The notes under the pieces: model-generated
Told to the model about the DNA's origin: nothing
The model's input: the letters and a program-made list of their open reading frames with translations, nothing else
Database searches by the model: none
Position numbers and translations under genes: made by a program
Shown: piece after piece, positions 17,623 to 26,976 of the stretch
How the letters are laid out: each line of letters starts with the position of its first letter
Numbering within the stretch: position 1 is the stretch's first letter
NCBI GenBank assembly: GCA_902596165.1
Contig: CACJSU010000003.1
Location: 62,001-126,000 of the forward strand
DNA from: an uncultured SAR86 cluster bacterium
GTDB taxonomy: Bacteria > Pseudomonadota > Gammaproteobacteria > Magnimaribacterales > D2472
Reading direction: 5' to 3'
Length of the DNA stretch: 64,000 bases

Positions 17623-18417
17623 TTAAGCCTTTAAATCAAGAAATTGTTTATATTCTCCATTATTAATTCGCTTTGAATGTAAGAAAAAAAAATTATTGAT
17701 GTAATTCCCGAAATCACCTATCTGATCGATAGGTTGAAACTGATTGACATTAAAACTTTTTAAATCATGCACCTTGTTATCTTTTAAAAAAAAACCGCTA
17801 TAGCCCATTTGAAACAGTCTTTCAAAGATATTGATTATATTTTCTTTATTATGTCTTTGCTCAATTTCCATTAACAATACTGGCTTATTAGTCTTGATAG
17901 TTTCCACAGCTCCCTCAATTAAACTCGATTCGTGACCTTCCACATCAATTTTAATAAAGTCTATTTCTGTGAATTTAAAAAAATCCAATCTTTCCAAAGG
18001 GACTTCTTGATTTCTAGCATTTTCAAAACTACCGCTTTCAATTGTCGCCGAAGCGTCATGCTCAATACCTAGATTGTCAATTGGAATATATAGATTTGCT
18101 GAACCTGAGGTATTAGAAAGAGCGATTTGGTGAACAGTGACCTGTTTTTTATGATTTGCCCATGAGGCCAATATCTTAAAACAATCTGGATTTGGTTCAA
18201 AGGTTTCGATTTTTAAATCTAATAGATTTAACTTATAAGAATATATTCCTCTATTTCCTCCAATATCAATTGCATGTCCACCAGAAGGAATCAAATATTT
18301 TATATAATTCATTTCTGGTTCCAGCATCTTATTAAAGAAACAATACCAGTACTTGATTGGAACTTGAAAGCTATTTGGTATCAGATCACGAATGATCGAT
18401 TTAATATTTTTTTTCAT
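17623..18417 (-). CDS. FkbM-family methyltransferase
   Basis: 264 residues. HAIDIGGNRGIYSYKLN is the SAM-binding motif I, and EIDFIKIDVEGHESSLIEGA is the FkbM signature, followed by VLLMEIEQRH. FkbM enzymes O-methylate sugars or polyketides using S-adenosylmethionine. In a glycan locus it most likely methylates a hydroxyl of a surface sugar, either on the nucleotide sugar or on the lipid-linked chain. The protein carries an A9 run (positions 17786-17794) coding KK in its C-terminal part. It is flanked by glycosyltransferase genes on the same strand. Confidence 0.82.
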   Translation of the reverse strand: MKKNIKSIIRDLIPNSFQVPIKYWYCFFNKMLEPEMNYIKYLIPSGGHAIDIGGNRGIYSYKLNLLDLKIETFEPNPDCFKILASWANHKKQVTVHQIALSNTSGSANLYIPIDNLGIEHDASATIESGSFENARNQEVPLERLDFFKFTEIDFIKIDVEGHESSLIEGAVETIKTNKPVLLMEIEQRHNKENIINIFERLFQMGYSGFFLKDNKVHDLKSFNVNQFQPIDQIGDFGNYINNFFFLHSKRINNGEYKQFLDLKA

Positions 18418-18451
18418 TTAAGAATAATATATTTAAAAAGATTAAATTTTC

Positions 18452-19552
18452 TTATGAAATTATACTTCTTATTAAATCAATATACTTACTAAGCATAGTA
18501 TTATTGCTATAATGCTCTTCAGCATAACTTCTAGCGTTATTTCCCATTCTGTTTAATTCGTCGGGGTTTTGAAGTAAATGTAGAATTGTATTTGCAAATA
18601 TGCTTTCTTCATTTTTAACGCAATACCCCAAATCTGAATCAGGTTTTATGAGATTATTTACTCCGGATACATCTGAACCAATAATTGGCACGCCGCATCC
18701 CATGCTTTGAAGAATAGATGTGCTTAATGTTTCACCATCAGTTGCATGAACATAAATATCTAATTTATTCATCCAAGAGGCAACTTCTTTTTCTTCAATC
18801 AGGCCTTCAAAAATCACTTGTGAGCTAACAAAACTATTTTGAGCAAGGTTTTTAACTCTAGTAAATTCACTTCCATTTCCAGCTAAAGAAAGTTTTAAAT
18901 TAATACTCGGATCAGTTTTATGTATAAACTCTAATACGTTAATTAAGAAATCCTGTTTCTTAGTCTTAGTAAATCTAGCCGCCATTCCTATAATAAATTC
19001 TTCTTTTTGAATTTTTTTTTCTTCAGAAGGTTTAAAAAGATTAAGATCAATCCCATTATGGATAACAACTACCTTCTTTGATCTAAAAAATATCTTATGC
19101 ATATTTCTTAGCTCTTTGAAATACTGTTTTGTAAGTACCACAATCCTATCTGCAAAAATCATTGATAAAAAACTAGTTAGCTTTTCGTTTCTTGGTTTGA
19201 CAGAATTAGAAGTATGTTCAACACCGATTAATGGTACATTGAATATCCAGGCATAAATTCGACAAACTATAATTGGATTTAAAGTATGGCAAATGATTGC
19301 ATCTGGTTTCTCAGAAATCAGCCATTTGTAGAGCTTGACCCAAGCCGTAAATGGATTCTTTGGCTTTGATAAAAACGATGCATATGAGAGATCTAATTCA
19401 TTACATAATTTATTATAGTCTTGATCTAATTTTTGATTCCCAAGAAAACCAATAATCCAATCATTGTTATTACCCTCATCAGCAAAAATAAGTGAAAAGA
19501 CCACACTGCCAAGACCACCAAAACCTGAATATGTTATCTGTGCAATCTTCAT
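18452..19552 (-). CDS. Glycosyltransferase, family 4, with an altered EX7E motif
   Basis: 366 residues with a GT-B layout: MKIAQITYSGFGGLGSVVFS at the N-terminus, VIHNGIDLNLFKPS at the domain junction and IIGSDVSGVNNLI near the C-terminus. The donor motif reads GETLSTSILQSMGCG, so the second Glu of EX7E is Gln (EX7Q); other GT4 proteins here keep Glu. The first Glu, which matters most in several characterised members, is present. Its start overlaps the previous gene by four bases, indicating translational coupling with the putative sialyltransferase at 19549. It probably adds a sugar next to the nonulosonic acid in the same repeat. Confidence 0.8.
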   Translation of the reverse strand: MKIAQITYSGFGGLGSVVFSLIFADEGNNNDWIIGFLGNQKLDQDYNKLCNELDLSYASFLSKPKNPFTAWVKLYKWLISEKPDAIICHTLNPIIVCRIYAWIFNVPLIGVEHTSNSVKPRNEKLTSFLSMIFADRIVVLTKQYFKELRNMHKIFFRSKKVVVIHNGIDLNLFKPSEEKKIQKEEFIIGMAARFTKTKKQDFLINVLEFIHKTDPSINLKLSLAGNGSEFTRVKNLAQNSFVSSQVIFEGLIEEKEVASWMNKLDIYVHATDGETLSTSILQSMGCGVPIIGSDVSGVNNLIKPDSDLGYCVKNEESIFANTILHLLQNPDELNRMGNNARSYAEEHYSNNTMLSKYIDLIRSIIS

Positions 19553-20604
19553 GAGTAGCTGGCTAATTTATTAAACTGATTTATGCTTAAGAAATTTCCA
19601 TTACTAGGATCGTCGCTAATAATCTTTATTCCAGTTCTTCTAAGAGATTTAGCTAGGTCTAATTCAAGATTATTCGTGAGGCTTTCATTTAAAAGTATTG
19701 AAACACTCTTTGTATGCTCTCGTAAGTTCAATAAGACTGATGATGAAAATCCATAAAGTATTATATTTGTATAACCATTTTTAATTAATTCAAAAATAAT
19801 GTCTTCTGCAACAAAATTTTCTATCATATTTTTGCTAATCACATCTTTCAAAAAATCTGGTGATCTAAACTCTAATTTACTTGCTGGATGAGGAATAAAG
19901 ATATCAAATTTATTAGATCTAGAAATTTCATCATGAATGAGAGATGAAGATTTCTTTATATGTCCAAATGTATTACCAATTAGGATCCTTAATTTGACTC
20001 TTGAATTTGATATCCTTTCACGAGAAAGTAAATCACTTTTAAATAAATTGATTTTGGCTGATTTACAAGGCATCCACTCTGACATCTTTGGATCATATAT
20101 TGTGTAATGAGTATTAATCCTTTTTAAAATATCTTGATTTTTATGTATAGATAGAATTGTTCTAAAAAAGACATGAAGCGAATGGTCAAAGTTAATCATG
20201 TAATAAAAATCTTTTTTATTGATATTAAGCAAGCCATCATCAAATAAATTAAGTTCTGCTTTTATATTTTTGGTAGATAGCTTTGACAGTAATATGCTAT
20301 TGAGACTGGCAAAGTAGATTTCACTGAATGATGAGTTCTTTATAATTCTTGGCAATCTATTCCAAGCAAATAACTCACCTAAAATGAATGGAAATTTGTC
20401 TAGAAATTTTATAAAAATTTTATTTTTTGTTTTAAGGTTTTTGTAGTAGTAACTATGCTTTTTGTTATTATTGGTTGGATGGTAAATTAAAAAATAATTG
20501 CGGCTCAAATTATTAATATCAATTATTCTTTTTGCTATTTTTAGTTGGAGGGGAGTCCTGCAATAAAACAGTGATTTAAGATTTAAGGGGGTTTCGGCAC
20601 TCAT
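19549..20604 (-). CDS. Putative sialyltransferase-like glycosyltransferase (GT52-like)
   Basis: 351 residues with no strong match to common GT4 or GT2 motifs, but three landmarks of bacterial family 52 sialyltransferases: FYCRTPLQLKIA at residues 13-24, FDDG at 121-124 (the acidic D/E-D-G motif holding the general base), and IPHP at 217-220 (the HP motif for CMP binding), with ILYGFSSSVLLNL at about 262-274 where the CMP phosphate-binding serines lie. GT52 enzymes transfer sialic acid or related sugars from CMP donors. The window contains two CMP-nonulosonate pathways and this is the only visible candidate to use their products. It overlaps the next gene by four bases. The family assignment rests on motifs only. 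Confidence 0.62.
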   Translation of the reverse strand: MSAETPLNLKSLFYCRTPLQLKIAKRIIDINNLSRNYFLIYHPTNNNKKHSYYYKNLKTKNKIFIKFLDKFPFILGELFAWNRLPRIIKNSSFSEIYFASLNSILLSKLSTKNIKAELNLFDDGLLNINKKDFYYMINFDHSLHVFFRTILSIHKNQDILKRINTHYTIYDPKMSEWMPCKSAKINLFKSDLLSRERISNSRVKLRILIGNTFGHIKKSSSLIHDEISRSNKFDIFIPHPASKLEFRSPDFLKDVISKNMIENFVAEDIIFELIKNGYTNIILYGFSSSVLLNLREHTKSVSILLNESLTNNLELDLAKSLRRTGIKIISDDPSNGNFLSINQFNKLASYS

Positions 20605-20641
20605 TCTAATATTCTATTTCAGAAAACCTTTAAATAAATCT

Positions 20642-22450
20642 TTAACTATTTTCTGACATATTTCGGAATATTTCATTCCTATTCACCAAATCATTATAAG
20701 AGCCTTCATCGAGAATCTTTCCTTCTGATAAAAGATATATAATATCGCAACTTTTTACCGTATTAAGGCGATGAGCTATTAATATAATTGTTTTTTGACC
20801 TGAAAGATCGTGAATGGCTTTCATAATTAATTTTTCAGATAAGCCATCTAAAGAGCTAGTAGCTTCGTCCATAATTAAAACTTCTGCATCGTGATATAGT
20901 GCTCTAGCAATGCCTATTCTTTGACATTGGCCCCCCGAGAGTTGCACTCCTCTTTCGCCAACAATTGTGTCAATTCCCTCTGGCAAGCTTTCAATTAAAT
21001 CATCTAGCTGCGCCATGGCTGTAGCCCTAGAAACCCTTTCATTATCGATTTGTTCTAATGATAAACCGAATGCAATATTTTCTTTAATAGTTGAATCAGA
21101 TAAAAATATTCTTTGAGCAACAAACCCTAAATTATTCTGCCATGAACGCTTATTCTCCATGTTGATAACTGTTTTATCCACTGAAAGCTCTCCTTTGGAT
21201 GGCTCTATAAGACCAAGCATGATATCTATCAATGTTGATTTTCCAGAGCCTGATGGTCCAACTAATCCAATTACTTTTCCAGCTGGGACAGAGATATTTA
21301 CACCTGAAAGAGTTGGCTCTTCAATATTTGGGTATGTAAAGTGTACATCTTTTAATTTAATTGAGTCCTTAATTAATATTTTTTCTAAATTATCATTAAC
21401 TTCATGAACTAGTTTATTCTGAGAACTTTCTGAACTAGCTTCAAGGTCAGCTTTTAAATTTTCCAATGCAGCTATATTTCCTCGAATAGTTGTGAAACTA
21501 TAATAAATTTGCTGAAATCCAGGCAGTAGTTTGAATCCAGCTAGAGCAAAAACAGATAATAATGGAAGTATTGAGGCTAAATCGCCATCAAATGAAAACA
21601 CCAAATACGCAACAAGAAAGATGACTAGACTAAATGCAGCTAACTCCATTACATACCTTGGTCCAAGGCTTAAAACGCTATTATTTCCAGAAACTCTTGC
21701 ATACTCATTGCTGGCTTTAGTAAAACGACTATTAAATAGTCCCGCTCTTCCAAGAAGCAGCGTATCCTTAATTCCACCAAAACCTTCATTCATAAGCTTG
21801 AATCGTAATGCTTGCATTCTACTAATTGTTGCTCCATTTCTTACAAGCCTTTGCTCTGCAATTCTATATATAAAAAAATAAGAAACAGAAAAAATTAATG
21901 CAGCAGATATTGCCATCCAAAAATTATAAATACATATAGCTAAGGACATTAAGACTGCCATAATTATTTTTGAATTTACAAGCATGATGTGATTGATTAT
22001 TGAGTAAGTGATTCTGTATGACTCAGCTGCAATTTTATTGATTAGGGTGCTGCTATTATTAGAGGTATGGAATAACCAAGTCTGACCCATATAATATCTG
22101 TATAAACGGTTACTTAAATCTGCTCCAACCTTAGCGCCGTACATAGACAAACGCCATAATGTAAAAATTGATACTAAAGTTGTTAAAATTAAAAAAATAA
22201 AAGTCATCAATGCAACAAAAATGACAAAGGATGTTTTGCTATCAAATCCAAGTTCATCAAAAAGATAGCCACCAAAGCCATCCAAATTAAATTGATTAAA
22301 ATCACCTATAAGAGACATGAATGCGCCAACAGCCAATACACTACCAACCTCAGTTAAAGAACCAATAATTACAAGAATCTGCAATGCATGCAATTTCTTT
22401 CTCTGATCAGCATTTAATAAGTGATAGAGTTGTTTTAGGCTAGAAATCAT
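20642..22450 (-). CDS. ABC transporter, fused membrane and ATPase domains (PglK-like flippase)
   Basis: 602 residues: six membrane helices in the first ~310 residues, then an ATPase domain with GPSGSGKST (Walker A, residues 398-406), LSGGQCQRIGIARAL (signature), VLIMDEATSS (Walker B) and an AHRLNTVKSCD His-switch. This half-transporter form, which works as a homodimer, is shared by MsbA and PglK; PglK flips lipid-linked oligosaccharides. Its place in a glycan assembly operon without any visible Wzx favours a role as the flippase for lipid-linked repeat units. Signature reads LSGGQCQR, with Cys in place of the more common Gln or Arg, a conservative variation. Confidence 0.85.
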   Translation of the reverse strand: MISSLKQLYHLLNADQRKKLHALQILVIIGSLTEVGSVLAVGAFMSLIGDFNQFNLDGFGGYLFDELGFDSKTSFVIFVALMTFIFLILTTLVSIFTLWRLSMYGAKVGADLSNRLYRYYMGQTWLFHTSNNSSTLINKIAAESYRITYSIINHIMLVNSKIIMAVLMSLAICIYNFWMAISAALIFSVSYFFIYRIAEQRLVRNGATISRMQALRFKLMNEGFGGIKDTLLLGRAGLFNSRFTKASNEYARVSGNNSVLSLGPRYVMELAAFSLVIFLVAYLVFSFDGDLASILPLLSVFALAGFKLLPGFQQIYYSFTTIRGNIAALENLKADLEASSESSQNKLVHEVNDNLEKILIKDSIKLKDVHFTYPNIEEPTLSGVNISVPAGKVIGLVGPSGSGKSTLIDIMLGLIEPSKGELSVDKTVINMENKRSWQNNLGFVAQRIFLSDSTIKENIAFGLSLEQIDNERVSRATAMAQLDDLIESLPEGIDTIVGERGVQLSGGQCQRIGIARALYHDAEVLIMDEATSSLDGLSEKLIMKAIHDLSGQKTIILIAHRLNTVKSCDIIYLLSEGKILDEGSYNDLVNRNEIFRNMSENS

Positions 22451-22466
22451 TTTATTAGTTTTACTA

Positions 22467-23486
22467 TCAAGAATTTTTTATATACCAAGGCATAGCTTCA
22501 GCTAAGCCTTCTTTGATATTATGAGATGGGTTAAAACTTAATTCATTTTTTGCTTTTTTAATGCTTGCTTGGGAATGTAAAACATCTCCTGATCTGAAAT
22601 CTCTAAAAATAGGATCTCTAATATAATCAAGACCAGATTCTTTGAGCGCTTCTTTTAGCAAAACAAAGAGTTCATTTAGCGAAGTTCTTTCACCTACAGC
22701 AATGTTAAAAACATCATTTTTTATGTTTTGAGATAAGGTGGCTGCTAGAATATTTGCCTGAACTGCATTTTCAATATAGCAAAAATCTCTGCTTGTACTT
22801 CCATCACCATTAATAAATATTTCCTCACCAGCAATCATCGCAGATATCCATTTTGGTATAACTGCTGCATATGCTCCATTAGGATCTTGTCTTTTTCCAA
22901 AAACATTAAAATACCTTAATCCAATTGAATGAAAATTATAATTAACTGAAAAAGTATGTGCATAGAGTTCATTGACATATTTTGATACTGCATATGGAGA
23001 TAAGGGTTTTCCAATTTGATTCTCTATTTTTGGTAAAGCCTCATGATCTCCATAGGTAGAACTGCTAGCTGCGTATGTAAAACTTGTTACATTTGCATCT
23101 TTTGAAGCTGTTAAAATATTTAGAAACCCTTCAATATTAATTTTATTTGTTAAAAAAGGATCTTCTATTGATCTTGGTACAGAACCTAAAGCAGCTTGAT
23201 GGAGAACAAAATCTACATCCCTAGTCACATCATGACATGTTTCAATATCGCAAATATCACCATTAACAAATGAAAAATTTTTCCAATTATCTTCTGAGAC
23301 AACAGATTGCACATCCTCTAAATTTGATAGGTGTCCTGTGAGCAAATTATCAAGACCGATTACTTTTTGATTGAATTTTAAAAGTGTTTCAAGAATATTG
23401 CTTCCTATGAATCCTGCAACTCCTGTAATCAGCCATGTTTTTGGGCTATCTATTAAGCTATCCAGGGAAGTTCTATAAGGTGACAT
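22467..23486 (-). CDS. tviC: UDP-N-acetylglucosamine/galactosamine 4-epimerase, WbpP/TviC-like
   Basis: 339 residues. [47 protein letters not shown] and [12 protein letters not shown] are characteristic of WbpP and TviC, including the extended N-terminus before the Rossmann fold and the wide substrate pocket serving N-acetylated UDP-hexoses. It interconverts UDP-GlcNAc(A) and UDP-GalNAc(A). The dehydrogenase gene (tviB-like) lies five bases upstream, the classic pairing for UDP-GalNAcA as in Vi antigen and P. aeruginosa O6. The catalytic Ser, Tyr and Lys are all visible. Confidence 0.88.
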   Translation of the reverse strand: MSPYRTSLDSLIDSPKTWLITGVAGFIGSNILETLLKFNQKVIGLDNLLTGHLSNLEDVQSVVSEDNWKNFSFVNGDICDIETCHDVTRDVDFVLHQAALGSVPRSIEDPFLTNKINIEGFLNILTASKDANVTSFTYAASSSTYGDHEALPKIENQIGKPLSPYAVSKYVNELYAHTFSVNYNFHSIGLRYFNVFGKRQDPNGAYAAVIPKWISAMIAGEEIFINGDGSTSRDFCYIENAVQANILAATLSQNIKNDVFNIAVGERTSLNELFVLLKEALKESGLDYIRDPIFRDFRSGDVLHSQASIKKAKNELSFNPSHNIKEGLAEAMPWYIKNS

Positions 23487-23491
23487 ATATT

Positions 23492-24787
23492 TTATAAGCG
23501 TAAATCGGTTTCACTGGAGGGAAAAATATATTTTAAATCATAAATCAGATGTTTTTCCTTTCCAAGGTTACTAATTTCTTCAATATCCATATTACAAAAT
23601 TCTTTATGTGCTACTGCAAGAATAATTGCGTCATATGTTTTGTTTGCTGCCTTGTCTATAAAGTTAATATCAGGAAAATTCCCTTTATTTTTTTCTGAAA
23701 CCCAAGGATCCAAACAATCAACTTGAACCTGAAATTTCTTTAAACCATTAATAATATCTATCACTTTTGAATTTCTCATATCAGGACAATTCTCTTTAAA
23801 AGTAATACCCATAACCAATACTCTGGATTTATTCAAATGCATTTCTTCAGTAATCATTCTTGTTGTTAATTGATCAACAACATAATTGCTCATTTCATCG
23901 TTCAAATGACGGCCTGCAAGAATAATTTTTGGATCATACCCTATCTCCTGAGCTTTATAAGTCAGATAGTAAGGATCAACTCCTATGCAGTGACCTCCAA
24001 CTAAGCCTGGTTTAAATGGTAAAAAATTCCACTTAGTTTCTGCAGCATTAAAAACTGCCTCAGAATCAATTCCTAATTTATTAAATATTATTGAAAGTTC
24101 ATTAATTAGAGCAATATTTACATCTCTTTGAGTATTTTCAATTACTTTTGCTGCCTCGGCAACACGAATTGACGAGGCCATATGAGTTCCAGCAGTAATT
24201 ATTGACCCATACAAATCATCTATTAATTTTGCAGTTTCAGGCGTGGATCCTGATGTAACTTTAACAATTGATTGGAGTCTATGATTCTTATCTCCTGGAT
24301 TTATCCTTTCTGGACTGTATCCTAGGAAAAAATCTTTATTAAACTTTAGGTTGGACAAAGCCTCTAAAATTGGAACAGCAATTTCCTCTGTTGCCCCTGG
24401 ATAAACAGTAGACTCATAAATAACAATATCGCCTTTTTTCAAAATTGAGCCTATTGAATTGGTTGCGCTTTGAAGAGGAGTTAAATCTGGTTTTTTGTTA
24501 ATATCAATTGGAGTTGGGACGGTAACTATATAACAGTTGCAGTCCCTAATATCTTCGATGTTATTTGAGAAACTTAGATTTATTGAGCCTTTTAGTTCTT
24601 TTGAACTAACTTCTAGAGTTGAATCTGTACCAATTTTCAATTCACTAATTCTTTCTTCATTAGTATCAAAGCCTATCACTTTTCTTGTTGCTCCAAATGA
24701 TGTGGCAAGAGGCAAGCCTACATAACCAAGCCCAATAATTGCTAATTTGAGATTATTATGAGACTTATTTTTTGCTTGATCGTTCAA
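23492..24787 (-). CDS. tviB: UDP-N-acetyl-hexosamine 6-dehydrogenase, WbpO/TviB-like
   Basis: 431 residues. [17 protein letters not shown] for [30 protein letters not shown], and [16 protein letters not shown] with the catalytic Cys are the family hallmarks. It oxidises C6 of UDP-GlcNAc or UDP-GalNAc to the uronic acid. The closest well-known relatives are TviB and WbpO. Encoded just upstream of the epimerase, it makes the UDP-HexNAcA pool; the AsnB-like amidotransferase in the same operon could then amidate the sugar. A separate nucleotide-sugar dehydrogenase begins at the left edge of the window. Confidence 0.88.
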   Translation of the reverse strand: MNDQAKNKSHNNLKLAIIGLGYVGLPLATSFGATRKVIGFDTNEERISELKIGTDSTLEVSSKELKGSINLSFSNNIEDIRDCNCYIVTVPTPIDINKKPDLTPLQSATNSIGSILKKGDIVIYESTVYPGATEEIAVPILEALSNLKFNKDFFLGYSPERINPGDKNHRLQSIVKVTSGSTPETAKLIDDLYGSIITAGTHMASSIRVAEAAKVIENTQRDVNIALINELSIIFNKLGIDSEAVFNAAETKWNFLPFKPGLVGGHCIGVDPYYLTYKAQEIGYDPKIILAGRHLNDEMSNYVVDQLTTRMITEEMHLNKSRVLVMGITFKENCPDMRNSKVIDIINGLKKFQVQVDCLDPWVSEKNKGNFPDINFIDKAANKTYDAIILAVAHKEFCNMDIEEISNLGKEKHLIYDLKYIFPSSETDLRL

Positions 24788-24825
24788 ATGCTAAAATTTA
24801 TATGTAGGTTTTAAGCTAATTACTA

Positions 24826-25755
24826 TTATGTATTTTCTTTTTTTTCAGAGTTTAAAAAAAAGTGACGACCAACCACAAATACAATTCCAGCTAATAATCC
24901 AACAATAGTTGCAACAACTACTATCCTTAACCTGGAAGGACTGGACTTTTCTTTAGGTATAAAAGGTTCATCTATTGGCTGAAGAATATAATGTGTCCTT
25001 ACTTTAGCGAGCATCTGAGTTTTTAATTGACCTTCAATTAATTGATTAATGGAAAGTTTAATATCAATGTCCATAACATTGTTAAACTGCTCATATAAGT
25101 ACTCAAGAGAAGATTGAGATTCAAGTATATCTCTTTCCCTCTGCAAAAGATTAATTTCTCTAACTATTAATGAGACTAATTCCTCAGCAAAAATTGGTGA
25201 TTTATGTGCAATTGATAGTTCCACAAAATTAGTCCTTCTGTCTAAATTACACTTTACTATTTGTCGATATATTTTATATGCATCCAAATAATGAGGTTCT
25301 CCTGCAACCCAAGATTTTTTTACAGGATCATATAGATTTGTATCAAAAATTATTGATCCAGAATTGGTATCATAGCTTTTTGAAGCAACAAGCTTGGGCA
25401 GAATGCTATCAAAAGATATTAAATGTTTGAAAAAGTCTCTAGAAAGAATTGTTTCCCTTGCTATTTCTCCACTTTTCGAACCATACGAAGAAAATCCCAT
25501 GCCAGCCAATGAAGCTAGAGATCCAAAAGCACTGGAGTCTGCAGAGCTAGATTCAGATTGCAGACCTTTTGCAGGGGAAAGCAAGCTTGATGAAATATAA
25601 ATATTTGAAAGATTAAGACTATAAAAAATTGATCCAATAGCAAATATGGAAGTGATCAGTAATAATAAGATTTTTTGATTCCAGCAAACTAAGAAAATTT
25701 CTTTGATATCAATATCATCATTAATCTTGCTATCTTGGTTAATATACTCTGACAT
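24826..25755 (-). CDS. wzz: Wzz-like polysaccharide chain-length determinant
   Basis: 309 residues with the polysaccharide co-polymerase layout: a short cytoplasmic N-terminus, membrane helix at about 29-50 (ILLLLITSIFAIGSIF), a long periplasmic region with helical stretches (about 190-260), a Pro-rich motif IDEPFIPKEKSSPSR at about 265-280, and a second membrane helix at about 281-303. Wzz proteins set how many repeats Wzy polymerises. There is no attached tyrosine kinase domain. A Ser/Gly-rich segment (about 65-95) follows the first periplasmic strand, as in several marine Wzz proteins. It is nearly flush with gmd (one-base gap). Confidence 0.85.
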   Translation of the reverse strand: MSEYINQDSKINDDIDIKEIFLVCWNQKILLLLITSIFAIGSIFYSLNLSNIYISSSLLSPAKGLQSESSSADSSAFGSLASLAGMGFSSYGSKSGEIARETILSRDFFKHLISFDSILPKLVASKSYDTNSGSIIFDTNLYDPVKKSWVAGEPHYLDAYKIYRQIVKCNLDRRTNFVELSIAHKSPIFAEELVSLIVREINLLQRERDILESQSSLEYLYEQFNNVMDIDIKLSINQLIEGQLKTQMLAKVRTHYILQPIDEPFIPKEKSSPSRLRIVVVATIVGLLAGIVFVVGRHFFLNSEKKENT

Positions 25756-25756
25756 A

Positions 25757-26794
25757 CTAGTTCACCTTATTTGTATTAAAAAAATTATTTAGTTTTATTT
25801 CCTCTGAACACATTAAAGAAACTAAATCTTCCAAAGATGTTTTTGGCTTCCAACCAGCAACTTTTTTAATCTTATCATAGCAACCTATTAGAATATCAAC
25901 TTCAGCTGGTCTATAAAATTTTGGATTAACTCTTATGAGGGTTTTATTAGTCTTAGAGTCAAAGCCAATTTCTTCGACTCCCTTACCCTTCCATGCAATA
26001 TTATATCCAAATTCATTAGCAGCTAATTCGCAAAAATATCTAATAGTATTGGTCTTGTTCGTAGCTATAACAAAGTCGTCTGGTTTATCTAGATTTGTAA
26101 TCATCTCCATCCCCTCAACATAATCTTTTGCATAGCCCCAATCTCTTTTAGCATCCAGATTTCCTAACTCAAAGAAATCAATATTGTTTTGTGAAATCTG
26201 AAAAAAACAACTAACTATTTTTTTTGTAACAAACTCATCTCCACGTAATGGACTTTCATGATTAAATAAAATTCCATTTGAACAATGCATCCCATATGAT
26301 TCCCTATAGTTAATTGAGGCCCAATGAGCTGCTAGTTTAGAAACACCATAAGGACTTCTGGGGTGAAAGGGAGTTAATTCATTTTGAGGAATAGTTTTAA
26401 CCTCTCCAAACATTTCTGATGTTGAAGCTTGATAAAATCTCGTTTCTAGCTCAGCCAGTCTAATAGATTCAAGAACTCTTAGAGCTCCTAGGTAATTTAC
26501 TTCCTGAGTATATAAAGGTTGGTCGAATGAAGTGCCAACAAAAGACATTGCACCAAGGTTATAAAAATAATCTGGTTTTATATCTTTAATAGCCTTAAAG
26601 ATTTGAGCAAACTCTGATAGTTCAAACTCTAGAGGCTCAATATCCTTGTCGATACCTAAATACTTTAATCTCCAAGATGTCCTTTCTGCGCCTCTTCTGA
26701 AAGCACCAATCACTCTAACATTTTTATTAAGTAAATATTGCGCTAGATATGCTCCATCTTGACCGGTGATACCAGTGACTATTGCTGTCTTCAT
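25757..26794 (-). CDS. gmd: GDP-mannose 4,6-dehydratase
   Basis: 345 residues: AIVTGITGQDGAYLAQYLL for NADP, FYQASTSEMFGEV with the Thr-Glu dehydratase site, YGVSKLAAHW with Tyr-Lys, and LFNHESPLRG, a hallmark of Gmd. It converts GDP-mannose to GDP-4-keto-6-deoxymannose, precursor of GDP-rhamnose, fucose, perosamine and others. No GDP-fucose synthase or perosamine synthase is firmly identifiable nearby; the SDRs at 37994 or 39769 could be the reductase. It is the first gene of the assembly operon and lies 64 bases downstream of tRNA-Cys. Confidence 0.9.
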   Translation of the reverse strand: MKTAIVTGITGQDGAYLAQYLLNKNVRVIGAFRRGAERTSWRLKYLGIDKDIEPLEFELSEFAQIFKAIKDIKPDYFYNLGAMSFVGTSFDQPLYTQEVNYLGALRVLESIRLAELETRFYQASTSEMFGEVKTIPQNELTPFHPRSPYGVSKLAAHWASINYRESYGMHCSNGILFNHESPLRGDEFVTKKIVSCFFQISQNNIDFFELGNLDAKRDWGYAKDYVEGMEMITNLDKPDDFVIATNKTNTIRYFCELAANEFGYNIAWKGKGVEEIGFDSKTNKTLIRVNPKFYRPAEVDILIGCYDKIKKVAGWKPKTSLEDLVSLMCSEEIKLNNFFNTNKVN

Positions 26795-26858
26795 TTTTTT
26801 TAATATTTATATTGCTAGTATGATTAATTATATTACCAATCATCATCAAAGGCTAAAG

Positions 26859-26932
26859 TGGAGGCTGAAGCCGGAATCGAACCGGCGTAGGCGGCTTTGC
26901 AGGCCGCAGCATAACCACTCTGCCATCCAGCC
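26859..26932 (-). tRNA. tRNA-Cys (anticodon GCA)
   Basis: On the minus strand the sequence folds as a full tRNA: acceptor stem GGCTGGA paired with TTCAGCC (one G-U pair), anticodon stem GCGGC/GCCGC around loop CTGCAAA with anticodon GCA, T-arm with GGTTCGATTCC, and an encoded CCA end (complement of 26859-26861). It is a single gene standing between the LhgO-like gene and gmd inside the glycan region; tRNA genes often mark island borders. Confidence 0.96.
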
Positions 26933-26976
26933 TGAAAATACGTTAGCGGTAGGAATTATAACTAAACGAATGAATA

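Noticed and set aside
25757-26794. gmd as the missing LegB dehydratase
   Set aside because: The protein has clear Gmd-specific motifs (NHESPLRG, STSEMFGEV), so GDP-mannose is the expected substrate.
26938-26955. JUMPstart/ops-like element near TTAGCGGTAGG
   Set aside because: Only part of the ops core is matched and its place beside tRNA-Cys, not before a glycan operon in the correct orientation, does not fit.
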